Below are positions 45,668 through 54,694 of a DNA stretch of 64,000 nucleotides, one piece after another (the first letter of the stretch is position 1; every line of letters starts with the position of its first letter). The position numbers and the translations under genes are program-made. Source of the DNA: Novipirellula caenicola (GTDB lineage: Bacteria > Planctomycetota > Planctomycetia > Pirellulales > Pirellulaceae). The stretch is from NCBI RefSeq assembly GCF_039545035.1, contig NZ_BAABRO010000004.1:1-64000 (forward strand), read 5' to 3'. The notes under the pieces were generated by a model. The model was not told where the DNA came from, ran no database searches, and saw only the letters and a program-made list of their open reading frames with translations.

Positions 45668-46328
45668 TGTTGTGAAAGTGCCGAAGACGAATGACGAACC
45701 AGCCTCGTGCGACAGACCCACCTAACATGACGATTCACTGGCAAACGGGCCGATCACACCCCTCAACCGAGGCGACCAGCGACCATCTGCGGTACAGATC
45801 CCGTCAACGTGCTCTGGAAAATACGGTGAACCAACGAGCGACCACCCACCTTGTGAAATTTTTCACAAAGTAGACTCGAGACAATGCCCACCTCAGGAAC
45901 CAGGTTCGTCAGCGGGCGTGATCGGTGCGGAGCGTCGTGCTTCAGCGTCCATTCGAGCAGGCAGACCTGCCAATTTGGTTGGCAGAACTTTTGCGGCGTT
46001 AAATATGGCACAGCGAGCGAAAACTGGCAACTGCATACTTTCGAGATGCTGCGAGAAGTATGACGCACAACCACAAAGTGACTTGCGTTTCCCATAGACG
46101 CCCGCAAGGGGACAATCCTCGGTGCCAAAAAACTTACGCCTCGACGCGACACCCTATTATCGGGTTACATAGAGGACAAGAGCTCGATTGCGCAACGCAC
46201 GGAACCTTTCATTGGCGTCTCTGAACGTCCTTGACCGTCGTTTTTTCTCAGGCGGGCGTGTTTATTTACTCAACGGTCGCGAGCGCTTCGCACGGACTCT
46301 CCCTTCAATCTACAAAACTGATTCAAAC
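45668..46328. other. Divergent region between nqrA and typA
   Basis: 661 bp. It holds the Rex-type palindrome (45851-45868) and a 7-bp hairpin CTGCCAA-TTTGG-TTGGCAG (45967-45985). The part next to typA (46188-46328) is open in the typA frame but does not look like TypA sequence and is probably its leader. Confidence 0.5.
45851..45868. promoter_or_regulatory. Rex-type redox operator upstream of nqrA
   Basis: TTGTGAAATTTTTCACAA is an 8-bp perfect inverted repeat with a 2-base centre and matches the Rex consensus TTGTGAA-N4-TTCACAA at every defined position. Rex represses NADH-linked respiratory and fermentative genes until the NADH/NAD+ ratio rises. It lies 183 bp from the nqrA start. The site is seen directly; binding by Rex is inferred. 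Confidence 0.75.
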
Positions 46329-48215
46329 ATGACATCTGCGTCACTCGACCAAACCGACAACGCACTATCGTCTGCCTCTCCATCCGATAGCACGAAAACG
46401 AATCCCTTGCGACGAAACGACATTCGCAACGTAGTGATCATCGCTCACGTTGACCACGGCAAAACAACTCTGGTTGACTGTCTGCTGCGACAAAGCGGTC
46501 AATACCGCGACACCGAACTGAAGGGCGAGCGGATCCTCGATTCGAACGACCTCGAACGTGAACGCGGTATCACGATCCTTTCCAAAAACATTGCGATCCA
46601 CTACCGCGGCGTGAAGATCAACCTGATCGACACCCCAGGTCACGCGGACTTTGGTGGCGAAGTCGAACGTGTGGTCAAAATGGCCGACGGAGCACTCGTG
46701 TTGGTCGATGCGGCCGAAGGGCCGATGCCACAAACCCGCTTTGTCCTGGAAAAGGCGTTGCAAGCCGGAGTTCGCCCGATCGTGGTGGTGAACAAGGTTG
46801 ACCGCCCCGATGGACGACCTCACGAAGCGCTGGACGAAGCACTTGAATTGCTAGCCGAACTCGGCGGCGAAGAGCAGCTCGACAACGCGTCGTACGTCTA
46901 CGCTAGCTCGAAAGAGGGCTATGCGACGCACGACCCCAAGACGGCCACCAAGGACATGCGTCCGCTGCTCGACTTGCTGGTCGATTCGCTGCCTGGCCCC
47001 GAAGTCGAAAACGAAGCCCCTCTTCAGATGATGGTCACGACGCTTGATTGGAGCGAGTACGTTGGCCGGATCGCGGTCGGCCGAATCAGCGCCGGAAAAA
47101 TCGAAGCGGGACAAACGATCGACCTGCACCAAAAAGGCGGGGTGAGCAAGCAGAAGGTCGGCGGTCTATTCGTCTTTGACAAACTTGGTCGTGCTCCAGC
47201 GGAATCGGTCGAAGCAGGTGATATCGTCGCGATCGAAGGACTCGGCTCGATCGAAATTGGCGACACGATCTCGGACGTCGATGCAAACAACCCACTGCCA
47301 CGCTTGACCGTCGACGAACCGACGCTGGAAATGGTATTCAGTGTGAATTCGTCGCCGATGGTGGGTCGCGAAGGCAAGTACGTGACCACGCGACAACTAA
47401 AAGCGCGGCTTGAAAAAGAACTCGAGCGCAACGTGGCGCTTCGCGTCGAGATGGTCGAGGGCACCGAGGCCTATGCCGTCAAAGGCCGTGGCGTTTTGCA
47501 CTTGGCTGTTTTGATCGAAACGATGCGTCGCGAAGGCTTCGAATTAAGCGTCGGCAAGCCCCGCGTGATTTTCAAAGAGATCAACGGCAAGAAACACGAA
47601 CCGTTTGAAACGCTGCGTGTGGAAGTCCCGACCGATGCGATGGGCCCGGTGATGGAATTGGTGGGCAACCGCCGCGGCACGCTCGAAGAACTCGCCCAAC
47701 GCGGCGAATACAGCCTGCTTCGCTTTTTGATCCCATCGCGTGGTTTGATTGGATTGCGTACGCGATTGCTCAACGCGACTCGCGGAACCGCGATCATCCA
47801 CCATCGCTTTGAAAGCTATCGCCCGGTCGAAGGCGATGTGCCCAAGCGTGCCAATGGTGTCTTGGTTTCGATGACAAGCGGTAAAACGATGCCTCACGCG
47901 ATGTTCATGCTGCAAGACCGCAGCGAATTGATCGTACCGGCGGGCGTCGAGGTTTACGAAGGGATGATTGTTGGCGAAAACGCTCGCGAAAACGACATGA
48001 TCGTCAATCCATGCCGCGAAAAGAAATTGACCAACGTCCGCGCCTCGGGCAGCGATGACAACGTGATCCTCAAGCCGTCACGAACGCTGTCACTCGAAGC
48101 CGCTTTGGAATACATCGAAGAAGACGAATTGGTCGAAGTGACGCCAGAGAACATTCGCTTGCGAAAGATCCTGTTGACCGAATCGGCACGTCGCCGCCAA
48201 GGCCGTAGCGGCTAA
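46329..48215 (+). CDS. typA: Translational GTPase TypA/BipA
   Basis: 628 residues from the ATG at 46329. The GTPase domain shows the P-loop AHVDHGKTT, RGITILSKN, DTPGHADFGGE and NKVDRPDGRP. Domains II, III and V and the TypA-specific C-terminal region (MTSGKTMPHAMFMLQDRSELIVPAG) follow. It binds ribosomes and acts in 50S assembly and in growth at low temperature and stress. The frame is open to 46188 but lacks family similarity there. Monocistronic, followed by a long hairpin. Confidence 0.96.
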   Translation: MTSASLDQTDNALSSASPSDSTKTNPLRRNDIRNVVIIAHVDHGKTTLVDCLLRQSGQYRDTELKGERILDSNDLERERGITILSKNIAIHYRGVKINLIDTPGHADFGGEVERVVKMADGALVLVDAAEGPMPQTRFVLEKALQAGVRPIVVVNKVDRPDGRPHEALDEALELLAELGGEEQLDNASYVYASSKEGYATHDPKTATKDMRPLLDLLVDSLPGPEVENEAPLQMMVTTLDWSEYVGRIAVGRISAGKIEAGQTIDLHQKGGVSKQKVGGLFVFDKLGRAPAESVEAGDIVAIEGLGSIEIGDTISDVDANNPLPRLTVDEPTLEMVFSVNSSPMVGREGKYVTTRQLKARLEKELERNVALRVEMVEGTEAYAVKGRGVLHLAVLIETMRREGFELSVGKPRVIFKEINGKKHEPFETLRVEVPTDAMGPVMELVGNRRGTLEELAQRGEYSLLRFLIPSRGLIGLRTRLLNATRGTAIIHHRFESYRPVEGDVPKRANGVLVSMTSGKTMPHAMFMLQDRSELIVPAGVEVYEGMIVGENARENDMIVNPCREKKLTNVRASGSDDNVILKPSRTLSLEAALEYIEEDELVEVTPENIRLRKILLTESARRRQGRSG

Positions 48216-48284
48216 GCGATAACGCGACCGCCGCCCTGTAATCGGCGATTTAGCGTTCGGCGCCCCAACGAACGGAAGCCGGCA

Positions 48285-48399
48285 ACGGCTTGTTGATCTA
48301 GTGAAGCTTCCTGAGACAAGGGGTGTATGATGGCCTAGTCCGTCAATGGCGCATTCGACGGACTAGGAAGTCCATCGTACGACTAAATCAACAAGCCGT
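48285..48399. repeat. 115-bp nested hairpin after typA
   Basis: Outer arms ACGGCTTGTTGAT (48285-48297) / ATCAACAAGCCGT (48387-48399), middle GTATGATGG (48325-48333) / CCATCGTAC (48372-48380, one G-U), inner CCTAGTCCGTC (48334-48344) / GACGGACTAGG (48357-48367). The arms are in strict nested order. No T-run and no coding frame. It looks like a palindromic mobile-type element (MITE-like) or a structured RNA. Confidence 0.9.
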
Positions 48400-48493
48400 A
48401 GATAAGTTTCGCTACGAGTGCTTCCCTTGGTCGCATCGCAAAGGAACTTGGTGAAACAGATTGGGCATCGACCAAGGCTGCTTCGCTAGGCTG

Positions 48494-49294
48494 CTAATAC
48501 GGTTTCTCGAATGACTCGGGCAGTGATTCGATCTGCATGAATCGAATCACGGCGGTGATTCGTGGTCGAGGCGTTTGATTCTGGTTGGACCGATGAATCA
48601 AGTGACGGTTGAACATCACCACCGAACCAGGATCGGCTTCGAAGACAACTTCCTCGAATGCCTCTTCGTATTCTTGGATCCCCTTGGGCACCAGCGTGGT
48701 CGCCCCATTCTCGTGCTCTTTGACTTTGTCAAACGGCAACTTGCCCATCACGTGACTTCCACGCAGCACACTCATCGAACCATTTTCGCGAGTGGCGCGT
48801 TCAAAGATCGGCAAACAGAAATTGACGCCATCGCCGTCAAACACGTCATACGTGCTTTCTTGATGCCATCCCCACGTCAACCGGTTTGAGTTGGGGATGC
48901 AGAAAATGATATGCGAATCGACGTCGATCAAGACTCCCGAATCCTTGGACGTCACTTGCTCGACGAGCCCTCGACACTGCTCTCGTAGCCGATTCATCGC
49001 AGCGGTTTGATGGCTAACGCGATAGACATTGTAAAGTGCCTGATCGTTTTCCTGGTTCAACCGAACACAGGCATCCAGTGATGATTCATCGGGCAGCGAG
49101 TACTGGGCGACCATCTTGGTGATCACGTCTCGCATCTCTGCGATCGCGGATGCGTCGATCACATTTTCTAACACCACAAAACCGTGGTGCTCGTACTCCC
49201 ATTGCTGGTCGATCGACAGTTTGAGCCGACCGCCGGAGGCCTCGGTTCCTGCGTGGCCCACCTGAGGTGCAATCGCGTTTGCTTGTCTGTTCAC
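48494..49294 (-). CDS. Phytanoyl-CoA dioxygenase (PhyH) family protein
   Basis: 266 residues. The Fe(II)/2-oxoglutarate fold is marked by the first ligand His in LTWGWHQESTYDV, where the usual Asp appears as Glu two residues on, and the distal His/Arg in FNRHLIHRSNQNQTPRPRIT. YEHHGFVVLENVID is the usual N-terminal strand. Members hydroxylate lipids, ectoine-like solutes or secondary metabolites. The substrate is unknown and no partner genes are adjacent. The HxE in place of HxD is unusual for the family and should be confirmed. Confidence 0.88.
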   Translation of the reverse strand: MNRQANAIAPQVGHAGTEASGGRLKLSIDQQWEYEHHGFVVLENVIDASAIAEMRDVITKMVAQYSLPDESSLDACVRLNQENDQALYNVYRVSHQTAAMNRLREQCRGLVEQVTSKDSGVLIDVDSHIIFCIPNSNRLTWGWHQESTYDVFDGDGVNFCLPIFERATRENGSMSVLRGSHVMGKLPFDKVKEHENGATTLVPKGIQEYEEAFEEVVFEADPGSVVMFNRHLIHRSNQNQTPRPRITAVIRFMQIESLPESFEKPY

Positions 49295-49473
49295 TGAGCA
49301 ACATCCTTTCGCTAAGAGCGTTCTGGAGTAAACCGTGCCCCGACTAATGGTGAATTAAACAAGTTCACGACGTCGATTGAAAGTGTTTTCTCAAGATTTC
49401 ACAAAAAACCTCGAGTTCATTAGTGAACACAATTCAACACGAATGACCGACACTCGAATCGGTATCGACGGAA

Positions 49474-50418
49474 TCAACTCTCCTCACGAATGCTCAAGCA
49501 GCGTTGGCTGGCGACGATAATGTGATCCAACACAATGATTCCGAGCAATTTGCCCGCGTCGGTCAATCGCCCGGTCACTTGAATGTCTTCACGACTCGGT
49601 GTCGGATCGCCGCTGGGATGATTATGCACGAGCAAGATCGCGGAAGCAGCGTCACGAATGGCGGGACGAAACACTTCACGCGGATGCACCAAACTGGCAT
49701 CGAGCGTACCGATCGTGATTTGATGCGTACGAATCGGCTTGTGCTTCGTATCAAGTGTGACAATATGGAACTCTTCCTGCACCGCGTCGCTTGCTAAGCG
49801 TGCGAATTCGTTGGCACAGTACTGGATCGCCGACTCGGTGCTGGTGATTTTGGTTTCGTCTTGGCGATGGCTTGCTTGCGCCGCCGCGACGCGACGCCCC
49901 AATTCGATCCCCGCCATGATCTGCGCATAACTCACTCGGTTGATCGTCGGGCTGATTTCACGAAGCTCTTCACGATCGGTTCGCGGCAGCTTTTCCAACT
50001 GCATCGCAAAACGATTACCAAGCAAATTGCCGCCTGCGATCGCCGACTGTTTCGGCACTCCGACACGAATCAGAATTGCCAACAAGTCACCATTGCTGAG
50101 TGAGGCGGCTCCGTTGCGAAGCAATTTTTCGCGAGGCCGTTCCTGTTCCGGAGTCTCTCTGACTTGCAGTCCATGAATTTGTTGGTCAATCCATTTCTCT
50201 GGCTGAAACCGCTCCGGTTCACACCATCGAAAACGATGCTGGTCATCCACGACCACACGCTGCAAGATGCCCTCGCGAACCAGCGTTTTAATCGTGGTGG
50301 TGACGTAACCCGGTTTAGCCGGTTCACACACTGACTTTGCCTGCTCTGCCGAAAACTCGTCAAGCTCCGTTAGCGGCTTGATGACTTGTGCCAAGCGTTT
50401 GCGTCGATCGGTGGACAT
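49474..50418 (-). CDS. radC: RadC/JAB-domain protein with N-terminal winged-helix-like extension
   Basis: 314 residues. The C-terminal ~120 form the RadC MPN+/JAB fold: LVHNHPSGDPTPSREDI carries the metal motif HxHx7SxxD. LSNGDLLAILIRVG in the middle is the UPF0758 helix-hairpin-helix. The first ~90 residues (TELDEFSAEQAKSVCE...VTTTIKTLVREGILQRV) look like a winged-helix DNA-binding domain, not part of standard RadC. The function of RadC is unresolved; the name does not imply proven DNA repair. Monocistronic. Confidence 0.88.
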   Translation of the reverse strand: MSTDRRKRLAQVIKPLTELDEFSAEQAKSVCEPAKPGYVTTTIKTLVREGILQRVVVDDQHRFRWCEPERFQPEKWIDQQIHGLQVRETPEQERPREKLLRNGAASLSNGDLLAILIRVGVPKQSAIAGGNLLGNRFAMQLEKLPRTDREELREISPTINRVSYAQIMAGIELGRRVAAAQASHRQDETKITSTESAIQYCANEFARLASDAVQEEFHIVTLDTKHKPIRTHQITIGTLDASLVHPREVFRPAIRDAASAILLVHNHPSGDPTPSREDIQVTGRLTDAGKLLGIIVLDHIIVASQRCLSIREES

Positions 50419-50587
50419 CGGATCAACCTCGCGGACGGTCGCAGGAAAAACTTGATCCTTATCCTAGCACGCTGATTCGATGCAGTGGAAAACATCGGGG
50501 ACACTTTTTGCGAACAAATCGGGCTGGTTTCTGAAGCCGCATCGGGAAGCCAGAAAACCAATCGCACGGCTTGGGCGAGCGCGCAGG

Positions 50588-51253
50588 TCACTCGCGAAAG
50601 TCGTAACGCTTTTGCTCGGCGTGCATCACGGTCGAGAGGAAATTTTTCAACTTCGGTCGCGTGTGGGCATTCATGCGAACGCTCTTGGAACCATCGGCGG
50701 CGGCAATCCAGCCGCTGGCTAAGTCCAAGTCCAACTCGACCTTCTCGAATCGTTTTCCGTTGGGATCGGTCAAGCGAAAGCGAATCCGCTCACGATTTTC
50801 GGCATCGGCGATCCGCTCGGACAGCGGCACATTTCCCTGGGTATCCCATTCGTAGTTGCGTTCTTCCAGCAACGCTTGACGCAGCAGCCCCAGTCCCGGC
50901 ATTGCCGTCAAATTGATGGGATCTTTTTGTTCGCCATCGATCGGGATGATCTCGAACCGTTCACCGAGCTGCAGTGCGACAATCGTCTCTTGACCCCAGA
51001 ATTCGGTGCTCTTTTCGATCTTGGTCCGCCGCCCGGTGATACTAAAGTAGGCACCAACGGCCGCCAAAACGAGCACCGCGATGCCAATCAGCAAGCCTCG
51101 CCCCGTGATGCGAGCGCGCGGATCGTTGTACTTGTCGGCGTGGGTAGTTTCCGTTTCCAAAAAATTGTCTCGTCTGCGGGGTGTCGGTTTACGAGGTGGT
51201 GGTGCTTCAGATAGGCTTCCGGCGGGGGAATCAAGCGAAAAATCCGCTCTCAA
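50588..51253 (-). CDS. Single-pass membrane protein, function unknown
   Basis: 221 residues from a TTG at 51253; there is no in-frame ATG before the helix, so the start is uncertain. A Pro/Arg-rich N-terminal segment precedes one membrane helix (LLIGIAVLVLAAVGAYFSI). The extracytoplasmic part (~140 residues) has no recognised domain. It is divergent from aroB, with which it may share a promoter region. Confidence 0.65.
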   Translation of the reverse strand: MRADFSLDSPAGSLSEAPPPRKPTPRRRDNFLETETTHADKYNDPRARITGRGLLIGIAVLVLAAVGAYFSITGRRTKIEKSTEFWGQETIVALQLGERFEIIPIDGEQKDPINLTAMPGLGLLRQALLEERNYEWDTQGNVPLSERIADAENRERIRFRLTDPNGKRFEKVELDLDLASGWIAAADGSKSVRMNAHTRPKLKNFLSTVMHAEQKRYDFRE

Positions 51254-51359
51254 CGCATCTGAACCAGAAGCTTATCGCACTGTAAGCTACAGGCAAATGA
51301 CACCGATTTTCCCAGTCGAATTCCAATCCACCCTCCTTCGCAACGCTTCGAGTCCCCTT

Positions 51360-52493
51360 ATGTCCTCGGGTTCCCATCCTCATCCAACGCTCTGCGTCGA
51401 AGTTCCGCTTGGCGACCGCAGTTACAACATCCACATTGGCACCCAGCAGATCGACTCGTTTGGGCAGACGATCTTGGCAACGCTGCCGGACCTTTCTCAC
51501 GCATTGGTGATCGCCGACGCTGCGGTCGAAGATCCATGGGCCAAGCGATTGACGGAGTCGTTGACCGCGTGCCCGACGCCACATGGAAAACCGGTTCGCG
51601 TCAGCTATCGGTCGGTCCCCTCGGGCGAAACCAGTAAATCGGTTTCCCAGCTGAGCGACATTTGGCAATGGATGCTCGATTGTTCGACCGACCGCAGCAG
51701 CGTGCTGATCGCGGTCGGCGGCGGCGTCATCGGGGACCTCGCCGGCTTTGCTGCTGCGTCATTCACACGCGGAATCCGATTTATTCAAGTCCCCACCACG
51801 CTACTCGCGATGGTCGACAGCAGCGTCGGAGGCAAAACAGGGATTAATCTTCCCACCTCGAAAAACATGGTCGGCGCATTCTGGCAACCGTCGTTGGTGA
51901 TGATCGATACCGATGTCTTGTCGACGTTACCCGAACGCGCGTACATCAGCGGATTGGCCGAGGTGATCAAGTACGGCGTGATCGACGATGCCGCCTTCTT
52001 TGATTGGTTGGACGCCAACGCCGCGAAACTTGTCGCCCGCGATGACGAAGCGGTCCGGCATGCGATCGCCGAGAGCTGTCGATCCAAGTCGCGGGTGGTG
52101 GGTGAAGACGAGCGTGAAACGAGTGGCCGCCGCGCGATTTTGAACTACGGCCACACCTTTGCTCATGCCATCGAAGCGACCGCCGGCTATGGCAAATTGC
52201 TGCATGGCGAGGCGGTCGCGATCGGAATGCAGATGGCCGCGAACATGGCGATCGATCTAGGAAGGTGCGAGGCGAGTTTGCTGAGCCGACAAACCGACCT
52301 GCTATTGGCTTGCGGATTGCCCACCACATTTCCCGAAGCCGATGTCGATGCGATGTTGCCGGTGATGCAGCGTGACAAAAAAGTGTCCCATGGCAAGCTG
52401 CGTTTTATCCTGCCTGAGCGAATCGGCAGCGTCGGCTTGGTCGGCGATGTCGCCCCCGAAGCTGTCGTTCGAGCGATCGAGTCGTGCCGATAA
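51360..52493 (+). CDS. aroB: 3-dehydroquinate synthase
   Basis: 377 residues from the ATG at 51360, which puts conserved sequence (LCVEVPLGDRSYNIHIG) within ten residues; an ATG at 51297 is also possible. GGGVIGDLAGFAAASFTRG binds NAD, VPTTLLAMVDSSVGGKTGIN is the core signature, and GHTFAHAIEA carries zinc-ligand His. It is the second step of the shikimate pathway. No other aro gene is adjacent. It ends 40 bp from the convergent FHA kinase gene. Confidence 0.95.
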   Translation: MSSGSHPHPTLCVEVPLGDRSYNIHIGTQQIDSFGQTILATLPDLSHALVIADAAVEDPWAKRLTESLTACPTPHGKPVRVSYRSVPSGETSKSVSQLSDIWQWMLDCSTDRSSVLIAVGGGVIGDLAGFAAASFTRGIRFIQVPTTLLAMVDSSVGGKTGINLPTSKNMVGAFWQPSLVMIDTDVLSTLPERAYISGLAEVIKYGVIDDAAFFDWLDANAAKLVARDDEAVRHAIAESCRSKSRVVGEDERETSGRRAILNYGHTFAHAIEATAGYGKLLHGEAVAIGMQMAANMAIDLGRCEASLLSRQTDLLLACGLPTTFPEADVDAMLPVMQRDKKVSHGKLRFILPERIGSVGLVGDVAPEAVVRAIESCR

Positions 52494-52533
52494 CAATTTC
52501 GGTTTTCGACCGATCGACAAATTCCGGTTACGG

Positions 52534-54372
52534 CTATGCCATCGTGTCGCGGCGACTCAGGTCGCCCAGATCGGTTCCCCGCGGTGGCAGCCGCAAACGG
52601 AAACAGCTGCCTTTGCCACTCGGCGGCGTCAAGACTTGAATGTCCCCGCCATGTTCGACCATGATTTTTGCACTGACGGGCAAGCCTAGTCCGGTGCCTC
52701 TAGCGCCTTTGCGTGATTCGAACAATGAGAAAATCTTTTGACGATCCTCTTCTGGAACGCCAGGTCCATTGTCGACGACATCGACGATCCAGCCTTCGGC
52801 CGGATCATACCACGTGATCACTTTGACGTTGGCGACCAACAAATCTTGATCGCCGCTCTCTTGGGTCTCGTCGTTTTCCTTCGCCGCATCGGCCTCCTCG
52901 GCAGCTTCGTTTTGTTTCTTGGCATGTTCCGACGCCGCATCCACTGCGTTGGTCACAAGGTTCAAGATGGCGCGATGCAGAGCGTCCGAGTCGAAAAATG
53001 CATCGGGCATTTCGGGCGACAATTCGGACTGCAGCTGAACGTTCATTTCCTGAGCACGAGGCTGCATCAATTCCACGACATCGGCGACCGTTTCATTCAA
53101 ATCGGCATCGACGCATTGCGGTTCGCGTTCTTTGGAAAAGGTCAACATATCGAGTACCAAGTTGGAAATACGCTCTTGGTTACGATCGACGATCCGCCAT
53201 CCTCGCCGCACCGCATCGGTGTCATCGCGCTCCAATCCGGCTTCGATTAGATAGCTGCCTCCGCGAATGCCTTGCAAGATGTTCTTGATGTGATGCGAAA
53301 GCGTGGCAATCGTTTGCCCCATCGCAGCCAACCGCTCGCCCTGAACCAGTGCTGAATAGTAGAACGTGTCTTCGATTGCCAGCGCGGCTTGGTGGCCGAT
53401 CGCGGTGATCAACCGCAGATGATCGTCGGTGAAACGTGATGCATTGTCACGGGCCATCATCTGGCCTGGGTCGGTGTACGTGTCCACGTATAACGCACCG
53501 ACGATGTCATACCGGCCTTGCAGCGGGACGCAGATTGCCTCGCGAACGCCCGCGCTGACGATCGAAGCGGCCGAGTCAAATCGGATGTCATCACGTGCGT
53601 CACTGGTTCGCACGCCTTCTTTTTTCTCCAAGACATAGTCGAGCATCGTGCGGCTGATTTCGATCCGCCGCTGACTGCCGAGTTTGTTACTCGGAGCATC
53701 TTGACGATCGCAACGGGCGGCCGGTTGGAACAACCCCGATTCGTTGTCACGCAACATCACACAACCGCGGTCCGCTTCGATCCAATCAAACACCAGACGC
53801 AGAATGCGGTTAAGCACTTGGTTCAAATCATCGGTCCGTCCCACCGCGATTGCTGTCAAATACATCACCTCGAGCGAGCGATCGGCATCGCTTACCGACG
53901 GCGTGATCGTTCGTGGTGCCGCCAACCCCTCGCTCGAATCCGAATCGAATCGCGAGCGAAACGTCCCCGAAGAGGGGGAGATCGAAGAGATGATTCGGCT
54001 GCCGTCGTTGTGGTGACTTTGTTGGACGATGTCGACTCCATGCGCCGCCTCCATCGCTCCGGAGCGACCGGCGCCGGGTTGACCGGTGCCGGTAAAGATC
54101 ATCATGGATCCTCCGATTTCGATCCGATCACCGCTGGCGAGATCATGTTGCCGCTTGGGCACTCCATTGACGAGGGTCCCATTGCTGCTGTCCAAATCGA
54201 GCAGACGGCAACTGCCGGTTTTGTCCAATTGGATTTCAGCATGAACACGTGACGCTTCGGTATCCAACAATTGGATCGTGTTGGTTTTGTCGCGACCGAT
54301 CCGAACAACACTTCCTTGCAATTGAAAGTGTTTTCCTTGATCACGCCCTCGGACCACGAACAGAGAAGCCAT
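52534..54372 (-). CDS. FHA-GAF histidine kinase
   Basis: 612 residues. An FHA domain (residues 1-95: VVRIGRDKTNTIQL, ASRVHAEI, LDSSNGTLVNG) that binds phospho-Thr, then a GAF domain (about 165-330: FDWIEADRGCVMLRD, CVPLQGRYDIVGALYVDTY). The HisKA-like helix has His360 in IATLSHHIKNILQGI, and the ATPase domain has VTNAVDAASEHAK and DNGPGVPEEDRQKIF. An acidic insertion (QNEAAEEADAAKENDETQE) lies within the ATPase domain. No membrane helix. The FHA domain suggests input from Ser/Thr kinases. No adjacent response regulator. Confidence 0.94.
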   Translation of the reverse strand: MASLFVVRGRDQGKHFQLQGSVVRIGRDKTNTIQLLDTEASRVHAEIQLDKTGSCRLLDLDSSNGTLVNGVPKRQHDLASGDRIEIGGSMMIFTGTGQPGAGRSGAMEAAHGVDIVQQSHHNDGSRIISSISPSSGTFRSRFDSDSSEGLAAPRTITPSVSDADRSLEVMYLTAIAVGRTDDLNQVLNRILRLVFDWIEADRGCVMLRDNESGLFQPAARCDRQDAPSNKLGSQRRIEISRTMLDYVLEKKEGVRTSDARDDIRFDSAASIVSAGVREAICVPLQGRYDIVGALYVDTYTDPGQMMARDNASRFTDDHLRLITAIGHQAALAIEDTFYYSALVQGERLAAMGQTIATLSHHIKNILQGIRGGSYLIEAGLERDDTDAVRRGWRIVDRNQERISNLVLDMLTFSKEREPQCVDADLNETVADVVELMQPRAQEMNVQLQSELSPEMPDAFFDSDALHRAILNLVTNAVDAASEHAKKQNEAAEEADAAKENDETQESGDQDLLVANVKVITWYDPAEGWIVDVVDNGPGVPEEDRQKIFSLFESRKGARGTGLGLPVSAKIMVEHGGDIQVLTPPSGKGSCFRLRLPPRGTDLGDLSRRDTMA

Positions 54373-54694
54373 AAAACATCACGCGGAGAGAAAAGAATCC
54401 TAGGAAGGCTGGATGACGGCGGGGGCGGCGTTACCGCCGCGATTCCCCATGATAGGAGAATCTATTGAAATTGAAACCGCCGCGAAAAACCTTCATCCGC
54501 AGTGAAACGTCCGGGGGATTGCAAAAGTACTCAGAACTCCGGCATGACTCCGCCAATGTCCGGCGAGATAGCGAAACCGAAAAATGCGTTTCGCTGCCGT
54601 GACAATCCGCTTCGCGGTTGGACTACAATAACCCCTGGACGTTTCGCTCGTCCCTTCCCGCCCCCTGATCCCTCATCCGAGAAGGAAAGTTGCC
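54373..54694. other. Divergent region between FHA kinase and moxR
   Basis: 322 bp. It contains a hairpin GCGGCG-type near 54430 and an 8-bp inverted repeat AGCGAAAC (54570-54577) / GTTTCGCT (54588-54595) with a 10-base loop about 100 bp upstream of moxR. No gene recognised. Confidence 0.45.
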
